A stretch of DNA of 64,000 bases from Fibrella aestuarina BUZ 2 (GTDB lineage: Bacteria; Bacteroidota; Bacteroidia; Cytophagales; Spirosomataceae). The stretch covers positions 2,698,813 to 2,762,812 of the forward strand of contig NC_020054.1 in assembly GCF_000331105.1 (NCBI RefSeq), in the 5' to 3' direction. Of the stretch, positions 51,521-60,465 are shown piece after piece (positions within the stretch are counted from its first letter, which is position 1; the number at the start of each line of letters is the position of its first letter). The notes beneath the pieces were generated by a model that was not told the DNA's origin, did not search any database, and saw only the letters and a program-made list of their open reading frames with translations. Position numbers and translations under genes: made by a program.

Positions 51521-52561
51521 ATGAACCGATTTTACTGCGTAGCAGCGAGCCACTCGCTGTTGGGAGGGCTACTTATGCTATCGGCAACTAGCTGTATGAC
51601 TGGTCGGCGGGCGTCAGAGGCCCTGCAACGGATGGCGCAGGATCAGTGCGCGATCGATTCGAGCCATACGTCTGGGTACGTGTTCCGGCCGGCCGCGCTC
51701 CTGGCGGGCTCTGCCGACGAAACCCTGTTACGGGGCCGCTACGGACCGCGGGCGCTGCAAATGGCGCAGGCGGTGGGGTTGATCCCGCTGCTGGTGCAAC
51801 TAACCCGGTTGGAGGCCACCGAAAGCAGCGCACTACCGGCTGGGCAACCGGAAGCCGCGCCATCAACCACGTACCTGGCCGTGCGGCAGCGGATTACGGA
51901 TCAACTGCAACTTGCTACCGCCGACATTGCGACGGCCGCGGCGCTGCTCGACTGCGACACCAAGCGGGCTACCCTGACGGCCACGTTGCTGACGCGCCGG
52001 GAGAACGTCCGGGAGAAACGCATGACCATCAGTGCCATTACCATCGGGGCCGTCGCCATTATCGGGGCCAGCCTGCTGAACCTGCACGAGCGGCACGTGG
52101 CCGCAGACTGGTTGCATGTGGCCGGGGGCCTAGGCGAAGGTGGGTTGGGCGTGCTGGCCCTGCGCCAGAAACCACCCCGCATTGCCTATCTGCACGGTCG
52201 CAACCCACTGCGCGACATCTGGGAGCGCCCTGATCAATCGACTCAGTTTGCGCCTTTAGTGTGGTTTTATCTGAACCAGCCCAAAACCGGTGTAACCGGC
52301 ACGCCCCGGTCGGTCGCCGCTGACTTACGCGAACGCTGGGAGATACTGATCGCGCTCGATGCCGTTGGAAAACGCGCCCGCAAGCCTCACCACGAGGTTG
52401 CTTACTTCGGCGAGGGAGGTGACTACGACGCCGAAGCGCTGACGTTGCGCGCCACCATGGTGGGGCAGCTGGAAACCGAAATCAGACTGATGAATAATGA
52501 CTTAACCATTCTGCTTAACGAAATCGTGAGCCCCAAAAAAGGCCAGGCACCGCGTCGTTGA
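51521..52561 (+). CDS. Hypothetical exported or membrane-anchored protein
   Basis: A 346-residue protein with an N-terminal hydrophobic stretch ending in LSATSC, which could be a lipoprotein signal with a poor lipobox. A coiled helical region with many Ala, Arg and Leu residues follows. Then there is one hydrophobic segment (MTISAITIGAVAIIGASLLN) near residue 167, and a C-terminal part with LRDIWERPDQSTQFAPLVWFYL. No family is recognised. It lies 36 bases behind the MFS gene and may share its transcript. Confidence 0.65.
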   Translation: MNRFYCVAASHSLLGGLLMLSATSCMTGRRASEALQRMAQDQCAIDSSHTSGYVFRPAALLAGSADETLLRGRYGPRALQMAQAVGLIPLLVQLTRLEATESSALPAGQPEAAPSTTYLAVRQRITDQLQLATADIATAAALLDCDTKRATLTATLLTRRENVREKRMTISAITIGAVAIIGASLLNLHERHVAADWLHVAGGLGEGGLGVLALRQKPPRIAYLHGRNPLRDIWERPDQSTQFAPLVWFYLNQPKTGVTGTPRSVAADLRERWEILIALDAVGKRARKPHHEVAYFGEGGDYDAEALTLRATMVGQLETEIRLMNNDLTILLNEIVSPKKGQAPRR

Positions 52562-52641
52562 GGCATTGGGTGAATTAATTCTTTCTTAAGCCTTTCTTCA
52601 TACGGGCTGGGGATTTTTGGTTCGTTAAACCGACGAAACCA

Positions 52642-53622
52642 ATGAAACGAATCATCCTCACCGCCTCCGTGCTGGTAACGATGCTGATCACGGGCTGTAG
52701 CCCAACCGCTACGGTCAACCCCGATGAGCCATCGGTAACCAACGCCCGGGCCGGTGCCTCGAGCCAAACCCTTGCCCTGATTACGCCGCTGCCCACCTCG
52801 ACCTTGCCCGGTGGGGTAAAAACATACCTCGACCAGAATTACGCGGGGTATTCGCTCATTAAAGTGGATCGCAGACGGGAGCCCGGCACCACGACGCTGA
52901 CGGGGACAACCGTAAAATTCCTGCAAAACGGGACGGTGATTCGTCTGGATTTCGACGCCAGCAACGCCCTGGTCGCTAAGCCCGCCGGGCCCCAGGGTGG
53001 TCCAACGCCGCCAGCGGCTCCCGCGGGCAATCACTCGGTCAGCTACCTGGCGCGGCCGGAATTGCCGGCAGCCGTGGCCAGCGTCGTTACCAGCAGTACG
53101 TATGCTGCTTATACGTATGGTTGGTCTGAACTGCACGTTCATGATGGCGTGACGCAGTACGATGTTAAACTGTTTAATGACAACCTGCCCGTAACGTTGC
53201 ACTTAAGCGCCAGCGGGGCCACTGTCACCCCGGCACCGCCCGCCGGTCCGGCAGCTCCTGGTTCGGGTACCGCTACGGCACCAGTATCGGGTACGGCCAC
53301 GCCGCCTAAACCGGCTGGTCCGGTGTCAGGTACGGCTACGGCGCCTAAATCACCCGTACCGACTGGTCCCGGTTCATCGACGGCTACGCCACCCGCGCCC
53401 GCTAACCGCACGTTTATCATGGACGCCAGCAAGCTACCGTCGGCAGTGGGAACGTACCTGCAAACGAATTTCAGCGGGTACACCTTCCTTGGGGCTGAAC
53501 TGGCAACGCCACCGACGGGCGCTACTGGCGAGTATACGCTCGACATCGCCGTAGGTAAGCAACTCTACAAGGTCCGCGTTACGGCAACGGGCGAACTGGT
53601 AATGGCCGAAGCCCGCAGCTAG
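52642..53622 (+). CDS. Lipoprotein with three PepSY-like domains
   Basis: A 326-residue lipoprotein: the signal MKRIILTASVLVTMLITGC carries a clear lipobox (ITGC). Three similar domains follow: LPGGVKTYLDQNYAGYSLIK, ELPAAVASVVTSSTYAAYTY and KLPSAVGTYLQTNFSGYTFL each begin a PepSY-like fold with later beta-strands. A Pro/Ala/Gly/Thr-rich linker with repeats of GTATAP joins domains two and three. PepSY-like proteins in Bacteroidota are periplasmic and often sit next to two-component systems, as here. The gene is convergent with the sensor kinase. Confidence 0.85.
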   Translation: MKRIILTASVLVTMLITGCSPTATVNPDEPSVTNARAGASSQTLALITPLPTSTLPGGVKTYLDQNYAGYSLIKVDRRREPGTTTLTGTTVKFLQNGTVIRLDFDASNALVAKPAGPQGGPTPPAAPAGNHSVSYLARPELPAAVASVVTSSTYAAYTYGWSELHVHDGVTQYDVKLFNDNLPVTLHLSASGATVTPAPPAGPAAPGSGTATAPVSGTATPPKPAGPVSGTATAPKSPVPTGPGSSTATPPAPANRTFIMDASKLPSAVGTYLQTNFSGYTFLGAELATPPTGATGEYTLDIAVGKQLYKVRVTATGELVMAEARS

Positions 53623-53651
53623 CCGGTTACCAACCAAACCGTGTCAATTTT

Positions 53652-53686
53652 GCGAGGGGATGTTCGTCAGGCGGGCATCCCCTCGC
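53652..53686. terminator. Terminator hairpin overlapping the sensor kinase end
   Basis: GCGAGGGGATG (53652-53662) and CATCCCCTCGC (53676-53686) are perfect 11-base complements. The right arm is inside the last codons of the minus-strand kinase gene. It lies between convergent genes and may stop both transcripts. Confidence 0.65.
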
Positions 53687-55016
53687 TGCTAGGTAGTCGT
53701 ATCTCGGTCCGGAACCGACCTTCCGCGCCTGAAACGTGCAGCGTGCCTTCCATGAGTCGTGTCACCTGGTGGCTGATCCACAAACCAAGCCCATAGCCAT
53801 CATGGTGCGGGTCAGCCTGGTAGAATTCGCGACTGAGTTTGTCTGGGTCGGGAATCGGGGCGGTGGTCTGGTTGCTCAGCGTCCAGCTCAGCTGATCGGC
53901 CTGCTGGGTCAGGCTGAGGTCGAGGCGGGTACCGGGCGTCGCATATTTCACGGCATTGTCGAGCAGGTTCAGCAAGACGTTGGTCAGCTTATCCAGGTCG
54001 GCCCAGGCGGTCAGGTGGTCAGCGGTTTCGTCAAACGAAATCGCCAGGAACAGGTGACGTTCGTTGAGGGTTCGCTGATAGCGTTCGGCCAGGTGGAGTG
54101 TCAGATCGTCGAGAGCAATGCGCTCGGGGCGAAGACGCAACGTACCTGCCCGCAATTGACTCATCGCCAGCAGATCGTCGACTAGTCGGCTAAGGCGGCG
54201 TAACTCGGTTAGCTGGCTGTGCAGAAAGCCCCGCTCGCGATCAGTAATGGCCTCGCGCAGCGTGACTTCGATCTCCGTGCGAAGGATGCTCAGCGGGGTC
54301 CGAAGCTCGTGTGAAGCGGCCGCAAAGAAAGCGTGTTGCGTATCGACAGCCTGCCCGATTCGGGTCAGCATCTGGTTGATGGTTTCGGCCAGTTCCTGCA
54401 ATTCATCGCCGGAGTTGGGAATGGGGATGGGCGTGGTGTGCTCGGCCCGACTGACCGACTGAGCGGAGGTAATGATGGCCCGCAGTGGCCGCAGGAGCCA
54501 GCCACTCAGCCACCAGGCGCTCAGCCCCGACACCAGTATACTGGCCAGCAACGTGAGCAGGAGCAATAAGCCCATACTGCGTAGCTCGCGGTGAAGCGGT
54601 CGGCTGCTATGGCCCACCAACGTAATGAGCGTGCCGTAGCCGTCGTCGGCGTGGCGCACCGAACGGGCCAGCCGGAACGTGTCGGCTTCAACAACGGCGG
54701 CACTTGTCAGCAAGGATGAATCGGCTGGAAAGCGGGGCGATTGATAGAGCCGTTTGCGGGCGTTGCCACTGATCAGCCACAGGGCCATCACCTCGCCCCG
54801 GTCGGGTAGGGGAATGACCAGCGGGTATACCGAAGTGCGGTCTGAGAGCCGCCCTGCCCGTTCGGCAAGGGTGCGGTTATCCTGCTCAACCAGCACCGCC
54901 CTGACGCGTTTGAACAGGTACCCGGCGGCCCCGGTGAACCCCAGAAAAAACGTAGCCCCGAAAACCAGCCCCATTTTGAAGCGGATGCTGCGGGCCGGGC
55001 GGATGGCGGTCATCAT
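53667..55016 (-). CDS. Sensor histidine kinase with HAMP domain
   Basis: A 449-residue membrane kinase. Two helices (near residues 15-35 and 150-170) bracket a short periplasmic sensor domain of about 115 residues. A HAMP region follows (LRPLRAIITSAQSVSRAEHT), then HisKA with ASHELRTPLSILRTE and an HATPase with LLNLLDNAVKYA, while the G-boxes are in GYGLGLWIS. It resembles the CusS/heavy-metal sensor type in layout. Two ATG codons in a row are possible starts. Its cognate regulator gene is 14 bases upstream. Confidence 0.93.
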   Translation of the reverse strand: MMTAIRPARSIRFKMGLVFGATFFLGFTGAAGYLFKRVRAVLVEQDNRTLAERAGRLSDRTSVYPLVIPLPDRGEVMALWLISGNARKRLYQSPRFPADSSLLTSAAVVEADTFRLARSVRHADDGYGTLITLVGHSSRPLHRELRSMGLLLLLTLLASILVSGLSAWWLSGWLLRPLRAIITSAQSVSRAEHTTPIPIPNSGDELQELAETINQMLTRIGQAVDTQHAFFAAASHELRTPLSILRTEIEVTLREAITDRERGFLHSQLTELRRLSRLVDDLLAMSQLRAGTLRLRPERIALDDLTLHLAERYQRTLNERHLFLAISFDETADHLTAWADLDKLTNVLLNLLDNAVKYATPGTRLDLSLTQQADQLSWTLSNQTTAPIPDPDKLSREFYQADPHHDGYGLGLWISHQVTRLMEGTLHVSGAEGRFRTEIRLPSSEGMPA

Positions 55017-55030
55017 GATTATGGGCCGGG

Positions 55031-55714
55031 TCAGGCAGACGTCAACGTACCCCGCAGCCGGTAGCCAACGCCCACCACCGTTTCGAGCAGGGGTGTCGCG
55101 AAGCCTTTGTCGATTTTTTTGCGAAGCTGATGCATGTGCACTTCCACCACGTTACTACCCCGGTCGAAATCCGAATCCCAGACTTTCTCGGTCAGTTGGG
55201 CCTTGGACAGCACCCGCCCCGGCTGGCGCATAAACTGCTCCAGCAACTGAAACTCGCGGGGTGTCAGCGCGATGGATTTTCCGGCACGGCTCACTTCGCG
55301 GGTTGTCAGGTCCATGGTCAGATCGGCCACGTGCCAGATAGGCAGACGGCTACCGGCCTGCCCCCGCTGCACCGTTCGGATACGCGCCAGCAGTTCGTCG
55401 AGTTCAAAAGGTTTACGCAGGTAATCGACGGCCCCCAGATCGAGCCCCCGCACCACGTGTTGCGACTGGTTGAGCGCACTCAGAATCATAACCGGCGTGT
55501 CGATGCCGAAGTCGCGCAGGTTACGTAGCAAATCGAAACCGGTGGTGCCGGGCAACATCAGGTCGAGGAGAATCAGGTCATGGGTGCCCAGCGCCGCCTG
55601 TTCTAGTCCGGCTGACCCGGATAGGGCCACGTCGACCGAATAACCCGCCTGATTGAGCCCTTTTTGCAAGTGCAGGGCTAGCTTCTCTTCGTCGTCGATC
55701 AGGAGTATTCGCAT
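55031..55714 (-). CDS. OmpR-family response regulator
   Basis: A 227-residue regulator. The receiver has IDDEEKLA, the phosphorylated Asp in LILLDLMLPGTTG and KPFELDEL. The C-terminal winged helix starts with LTMDLTTREVSRAGKSIAL and has VVEVHMHQLRKKID, then VVGVGYRL. It resembles CusR/PhoP-like regulators. It lies between the exported protein gene (no gap) and the sensor kinase gene (14 bases), all in one operon. Likely targets are the operon and neighbouring exported-protein genes. Confidence 0.95.
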   Translation of the reverse strand: MRILLIDDEEKLALHLQKGLNQAGYSVDVALSGSAGLEQAALGTHDLILLDLMLPGTTGFDLLRNLRDFGIDTPVMILSALNQSQHVVRGLDLGAVDYLRKPFELDELLARIRTVQRGQAGSRLPIWHVADLTMDLTTREVSRAGKSIALTPREFQLLEQFMRQPGRVLSKAQLTEKVWDSDFDRGSNVVEVHMHQLRKKIDKGFATPLLETVVGVGYRLRGTLTSA

Positions 55715-56368
55715 TTATAACGCAAACGTTTGTCCGTTGATAGTCAGTGTTGTGGGGTGGAGTAAGGTCCGTCCCGTTTTGTTTACAAACCCCGGTTCGG
55801 TGCGCTCGTAACCCGTCAGTTCCAGTCGACTCACCCCCACCAGTAGCGCCTGAATCGACTCGCCCTGATGGGGTTTGAGTTCGATCACGAACCGGCTGGT
55901 TAGCAGCGCCACCAACCGACCGGCCTCGTCGCGCAACTGACCCGTCAGCGGCTCTTCGGCCTGGGTCAGTCGGCCCCGGGTAGGCAGGGGTGGTGGAACG
56001 TCGGCAATCTGAACGCTCGTTTTTCTGGCCTGCTGCTGAAGGCGCACCAATTGGTAACCAGGACCCGCAGGTGCCTGTGCGCCACCGGGGGGGGCGGGTG
56101 GTTCCGGTGGGTGGGGTGCTCTGACCACTGTGGCGCTGACGGCCTGTCCTACAGGGGCGAGCTTCAGCACCTGCGCGGCCGCGTGGGGCGGAAACCGGAT
56201 CCACAGCACACCGGCAGTGGTACGCAGTTGCAAGCCATCGTAATCGCCAATTCGGTTCGCCATATAACCCTGCACCCGCCCCGACAGCGTCTGGGAAGGC
56301 TGCGCGCTCAGGGCGAATGTCCAGAAAAGTCCGATACAGGTGTAGCGATAGCGTCGGTGCCAGTTCAT
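55715..56368 (-). CDS. Exported protein related to 49370-50101 (first gene of a two-component operon)
   Basis: A 217-residue protein with an N-terminal signal (TCIGLFWTFALSAQ). A first beta-domain follows (LSGRVQGYMANRIGDYDGLQ, FPPHAAAQVLKLAPVGQAVS), then a Pro-rich linker, a second domain (LTGQLRDEAGRLVALLTSRF) and the closing TLTINGQTFAL. The layout parallels the protein at 49370: two related beta-domains with FPPHAAAQ here and MPPHVAGQ there, and similar C-termini. Its stop codon directly abuts the regulator ATG. It may be the periplasmic partner or target of the two-component system; this is inference. Confidence 0.8.
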   Translation of the reverse strand: MNWHRRYRYTCIGLFWTFALSAQPSQTLSGRVQGYMANRIGDYDGLQLRTTAGVLWIRFPPHAAAQVLKLAPVGQAVSATVVRAPHPPEPPAPPGGAQAPAGPGYQLVRLQQQARKTSVQIADVPPPLPTRGRLTQAEEPLTGQLRDEAGRLVALLTSRFVIELKPHQGESIQALLVGVSRLELTGYERTEPGFVNKTGRTLLHPTTLTINGQTFAL

Positions 56369-56438
56369 GAGTGGGAAAGGTAGGCGCCTGCTATGAAGAA
56401 GGGCTTAACCTGCTATTAAGAAAACTTCAGGTACGTGG

Positions 56439-56816
56439 TTAGGAGGCTAATTCGATCGAAGGATCCCACAGGCGGTTCTTGAAGTCGACCACGGTGTCGT
56501 CGTCGACGGCTACGCCTTCGGCTTCGAGCAATTCCTGCATGCGGGTAGGAGAGCCAAAGAAGTTTTTGCCTGATAAAATGCCCAGCCGATTCACCACCCG
56601 GTGTGCCGGTACGTCGTCGCGGCCGTGGGCGGCGGTCATGGCCCAGCCTACCATGCGCGCACCGGCCCGCAGGCTGAGATACTGGGCAATGGAGCCGTAG
56701 GTGGTGACGCGGCCAACGGGCACCTGTTTGACCACCTCATACACATCCTCGAAATAGTCGCGCTGCGGATCGGCCACCGAACCGTCCGCCGTGGTTAGTT
56801 TTCGTTTGTCAGCCAT
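56439..56816 (-). CDS. Alkyltransferase-like protein (MGMT family without active cysteine)
   Basis: A 125-residue protein of the O6-alkylguanine-DNA alkyltransferase C-terminal domain: YEVVKQVPVGRVTTYGSIAQ is the helix-turn-helix with the arginine finger nearby, and GARMVGWAMTAAH follows. The active-site motif PCHRV reads VPAHRVV, so the alkyl-accepting cysteine is alanine. Such ATL proteins bind O6-alkylguanine in DNA and flag it for nucleotide excision repair. I chose the ATG at 56816 (MADKRKLTT). It is a single-gene unit. Confidence 0.92.
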   Translation of the reverse strand: MADKRKLTTADGSVADPQRDYFEDVYEVVKQVPVGRVTTYGSIAQYLSLRAGARMVGWAMTAAHGRDDVPAHRVVNRLGILSGKNFFGSPTRMQELLEAEGVAVDDDTVVDFKNRLWDPSIELAS

Positions 56817-56893
56817 ACACGAAAGTACGACCAAAACGCACCGATCGCGCCGCTTACGCGTTTCAGATCCATACCGCTATCGCCTCGACGACT

Positions 56894-57643
56894 ATGTCTA
56901 CGCAACGCCTCGTGCTGCTCCTGCTGGCGGGTGTCAGCCTGTTTATCTGCAACGCCAACCGGGTGTTTACCAACGCCCCAAAACCCGTGGCGGTCATCGA
57001 ACTCTTTACGTCGCAGGGCTGCTCAAGTTGCCCCGCCGCCGACCGCCTGCTGGGCGAGACCATCCGGCAGGCCAACGCCGAGGGGCAGGCTGTGTATGCG
57101 CTCTCCTTCCACGTCGACTACTGGGATCGGCTGGGCTGGCGCGACCCCTTCAGCGGGCATCAGTACACCGAGCGGCAACGCCGCTACGCGCAGCTGTTCA
57201 AGCTCCAGACGGTCTATACACCGCAGGCCGTGCTGAATGGCAGGCAGGAGTTTGTGGGTTCCAACCGGGCACGGCTTAAAGCTCTGATGGACAATGCGTT
57301 GCAGGACGGCGCGCGCGTGGGTGTCCAACTCGCCACGCAACGGAAAGGCAATACCATCACGGTCGACTATAGCCTCACGGGTAATCTGTCAGGTACGTTG
57401 CTCAACGTCGCCTTAGTGAGTGGGTCGGTCAGTACGGACATAGGGCGGGGCGAAAATGCGGGGCGCAAGCTCGTGAACAACAACGTGGTGCGGGCTTTCG
57501 CTACGGTACCCGGCCGGGAGCACGGGCAGGCTACGCTCGTGGCACCCGCCAACTTCGATCCGGACGACGGGGCGGTAATCGCCTACGTGCAACAGGAAAA
57601 AACGCTGACGACGCTGGGGGCCAGCCAGATTGCGCTGAGGTGA
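56894..57643 (+). CDS. DUF1223 thioredoxin-like exported protein
   Basis: A 249-residue protein. A signal-like helix (LVLLLLAGVSLFIC) is followed by the DUF1223 domain: PVAVIELFTSQGCSSCPAADRLL with the CxxC pair, SFHVDYWDRLGW, YTPQAVLNG and a C-terminal beta part (VIAYVQQEKT). DUF1223 proteins look like periplasmic thioredoxin-fold proteins of unknown substrate. It is divergent from the alkyltransferase-like gene and convergent with the VWA gene. Confidence 0.9.
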   Translation: MSTQRLVLLLLAGVSLFICNANRVFTNAPKPVAVIELFTSQGCSSCPAADRLLGETIRQANAEGQAVYALSFHVDYWDRLGWRDPFSGHQYTERQRRYAQLFKLQTVYTPQAVLNGRQEFVGSNRARLKALMDNALQDGARVGVQLATQRKGNTITVDYSLTGNLSGTLLNVALVSGSVSTDIGRGENAGRKLVNNNVVRAFATVPGREHGQATLVAPANFDPDDGAVIAYVQQEKTLTTLGASQIALR

Positions 57644-57660
57644 AACCGCCCCGCGCTCGG

Positions 57661-60384
57661 TTAGCGCGCCGGTAGTTTTTTGGCCTGTGCTTCCAGAATC
57701 AGTTGCAGGCTGGCGGTTTCGGGCGTGACGTGCGCGAAGGTGCCCTTGCCCCGTTCAGCTAATTGCTTGAGACGCTGCCCCATGATGGGGTTCTTGCCGA
57801 AGGTAAATACCGTCAGGTAGATGTCCTGCCGGGCAAAGTCGCTGATGAGTTGGGTCGTTTCGTCGCTGACGGGGAATTCGCCATCGGTGGCCAGCACAAT
57901 GCGGTTGTTGCCCGCCCGGAGGTAGTTTTTGTTCGCCACTTTATAAGCGAGGCGCAGGCCTTTGTTGCCGTCGGTGTCGCCATCGGATTCCAGCTCGTCG
58001 ATGACGCGGGCAATGTCGCTCGCCCATTTGCCCGACGTTGGTTCCAGCACTACCCGCGCTTTGCCCGAATATACCACCACCGAGATCTGGTCCTCGGGCC
58101 GAAGCAGCTTCAGCAACGATTTGATAGATCGTTTGAGCAGGGGCAGTTTCTCGGGCGCGTCCATCGACCCCGATACATCCAGCAAAAACACCATGTTGTT
58201 GGCCGCGAAGCCAGCCAATGAGGGCACCACTTCTGCCGGGCGACCACGGTCGACGTACACCGTATCGACCCGGGTACGTTCCACATACACCGTATCACGG
58301 CCCGCTACGGTCTTTTGCGGGGCGGAGCCCGGTTGCTTGGCGGGTTTGTCGGCTCGGCCAAGGAGAGGCTGGTCGGCTGGCTGGGTACGTTGCGGCGACG
58401 GAGGTAAACCGCCCGACGCGGCTACCCGCTGGAAAACAAACACGTCGGGTTGGATGACGGCTTTGAGCAGGGGCTCTTTGGCCAGTTCGGTGAATCGGTT
58501 ATAGTCGTCGACCAGGTGATTGAAGCCGTAATAAACCGATTGGTAGGGGTGTTCACCCGTTCGCGCCAAAAGAGGCCGGGCCTTTCTGATCTGCCCGGCC
58601 AATTGAATAGAGGCTTCGGCAATGTCTTCGTAGCGCGAGTAGGGGCACAGGCCGTTGCTGCGGCCCAGCCGGGTTAGGTTGTTCAGGTTGGCATATTCGT
58701 TGGCGATCAGGTGGCGAGCGGCCGAGTCGATCGGGGCGGTTGGCGGCAGTTGCGCGGCGCGTAGGCTGTAGAAGTCCCTGACGCCAAACAGGGCGGCTTT
58801 ATCGTGGTCGAGCAGGGCAAGTAACGCTTTGCCCGATCGGTTCCAGGGGCTGGCTGGCACGGCAACCCGGTAGCGCTCGAACACGCGCCGAACATCGGCG
58901 TACAAGGTTTCTTTACGCTGATCGAACCGCTCGAATAGGTAGGCGTAGCGGTCCAGAATGGCGTCGGCGCGCTGCCACCGATCCTGTTGGTACTGCTTGC
59001 CGGTGGTGTAGCCTGTTAACTCAATACTCAACTGATCCAGCTCGGTCAGCATCGCCAGCAAGACCTCGGCCTGCGTCGTCAGCGACGTACGGTAGGGCTC
59101 GGGAATCGCCTGGCTGTTGCGGAGCAGCAGGCGGTAATCGGCCGTGGGTACGTGGTAGTTGTCGTGTGAATAGGTCAGGTCGGCTCTACGTTGGGGCCGA
59201 TCGCGGTACAGGGCTATCGACGACTGGTAATCGCGGGCGACGACCTGAAGCTGATGCAACTGCCGCAACGATTCGTTGATAACGTCGACGTAAGCGTTCA
59301 GCACCCGGAACGTACCTGAGCTGATGGGTGTAGTCGCGGGCTGGACCGTAAAGGGTGGGGCTGGTTTATCGGTGAACGGCGTCGGCTGGGTACGTGTCGG
59401 CGGCGCATCGGGCTGGGCGGTTAGCCGAAACCTGGGGCAGTAAGTGGGGTAGTTGAGCAGCGGCCTGGCCGACTGACTGTAGCCAACAAAGGCCCGATGG
59501 CTGGCGATGAGGTCGCCGTTGACGTGATTGATCAGGTCCAGGTAAACCTGATTGCCGTACCTGGCCGACTGCCGGGCGGCAAAGGTGTACTCATTGACAG
59601 CCTGCCGTTTTACGGCCTGAATCGCCCGTAGCGCTTCCCGGAAACGACCGACCATGTCGGAAGCCGGATAGGCGAGTTGGGCATTGGTCTTCCCGAAACT
59701 GGCCAGGGCTTCCTCGTCGGCCAGCAGGCTTTGCTGCACCCGCTCTACGGGCCAGGCCGTGGGCTGGTCGTCGGTCAGCACAAAGGAGAGCGAGTCGAGC
59801 AGGCGCTGCTGTTGGTGCAGAATCTGCTCCATCTCGCGCTGCGTCGCCAGATAGGGGTTAGTTGGCTGGTGGGGCACGTACCGGTTTTGGAGCTGCGCCA
59901 ACTCCCGGGCCAACGCATCGCGGTCTTGCCCGCATTGCTCGGTCAGGGTTTGCAACTGGGCCATCAACGCCGCTGACCGGCTCAGGCTGTCGCGCTCATA
60001 GTCCTTCAGGCGCACGTAGGTTTCCAGCGCCTTGCCAGTTTGGTCAAGCTGATTGAGGCGTTGCCACAGGCGTTCGGCAGTGGCAACGAGCGGTTTCTTC
60101 TCCGCGGCGGTCAACCCCGTCCCGGCCAGCGCTTTCTGGTAATAATACGTCTCTAGCGGCCCCGACGACGGCAGCCGGAGCGACCGGTCGGGGTGGCGCT
60201 GGTAGTGCCTCACCTCGTCGTGATAGGCTTTGAGCCCGTTCAGCCGCGCCAGCACCAGCTCAGCCGACTGGTTCAGAAACGCCACAAAGCCGTTTAGCGT
60301 CTGCGTGGGTGTTTCGGGTGGCGGGGCGGCCCAACTGAGGCCAAGACCCAGCACGAACGTAAGGAACAGAAAGAGGGATCGCAT
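57661..60384 (-). CDS. Large exported protein with C-terminal VWA domain
   Basis: A 907-residue protein with a signal peptide (MRSLFLFLTFVLGLGLSWA). About 700 residues of mostly helical sequence of unknown family follow, apparently with two related halves (each with a LNGFVAFLNQSAELV- or LNAYVDVINESLRQL-like start). A Pro-rich linker with repeated VDTVYVDR/VYVERTR words precedes the VWA domain. The VWA domain has the MIDAS signature FLLDVSGSMDAPEKL and later SDGDTDGNKGLRLA and LATDGEFP. VWA domains bind proteins through a metal ion. It may be a periplasmic scaffold. No operon partners are adjacent. Confidence 0.85.
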   Translation of the reverse strand: MRSLFLFLTFVLGLGLSWAAPPPETPTQTLNGFVAFLNQSAELVLARLNGLKAYHDEVRHYQRHPDRSLRLPSSGPLETYYYQKALAGTGLTAAEKKPLVATAERLWQRLNQLDQTGKALETYVRLKDYERDSLSRSAALMAQLQTLTEQCGQDRDALARELAQLQNRYVPHQPTNPYLATQREMEQILHQQQRLLDSLSFVLTDDQPTAWPVERVQQSLLADEEALASFGKTNAQLAYPASDMVGRFREALRAIQAVKRQAVNEYTFAARQSARYGNQVYLDLINHVNGDLIASHRAFVGYSQSARPLLNYPTYCPRFRLTAQPDAPPTRTQPTPFTDKPAPPFTVQPATTPISSGTFRVLNAYVDVINESLRQLHQLQVVARDYQSSIALYRDRPQRRADLTYSHDNYHVPTADYRLLLRNSQAIPEPYRTSLTTQAEVLLAMLTELDQLSIELTGYTTGKQYQQDRWQRADAILDRYAYLFERFDQRKETLYADVRRVFERYRVAVPASPWNRSGKALLALLDHDKAALFGVRDFYSLRAAQLPPTAPIDSAARHLIANEYANLNNLTRLGRSNGLCPYSRYEDIAEASIQLAGQIRKARPLLARTGEHPYQSVYYGFNHLVDDYNRFTELAKEPLLKAVIQPDVFVFQRVAASGGLPPSPQRTQPADQPLLGRADKPAKQPGSAPQKTVAGRDTVYVERTRVDTVYVDRGRPAEVVPSLAGFAANNMVFLLDVSGSMDAPEKLPLLKRSIKSLLKLLRPEDQISVVVYSGKARVVLEPTSGKWASDIARVIDELESDGDTDGNKGLRLAYKVANKNYLRAGNNRIVLATDGEFPVSDETTQLISDFARQDIYLTVFTFGKNPIMGQRLKQLAERGKGTFAHVTPETASLQLILEAQAKKLPAR

Positions 60385-60465
60385 AGGCCAACCAGCCGAT
60401 AGGAGTGAGGCGACAGCCGCCCGTCGCTATCGGGAAAGGTAGCACGCACTGGCGCCGATTTGTGC

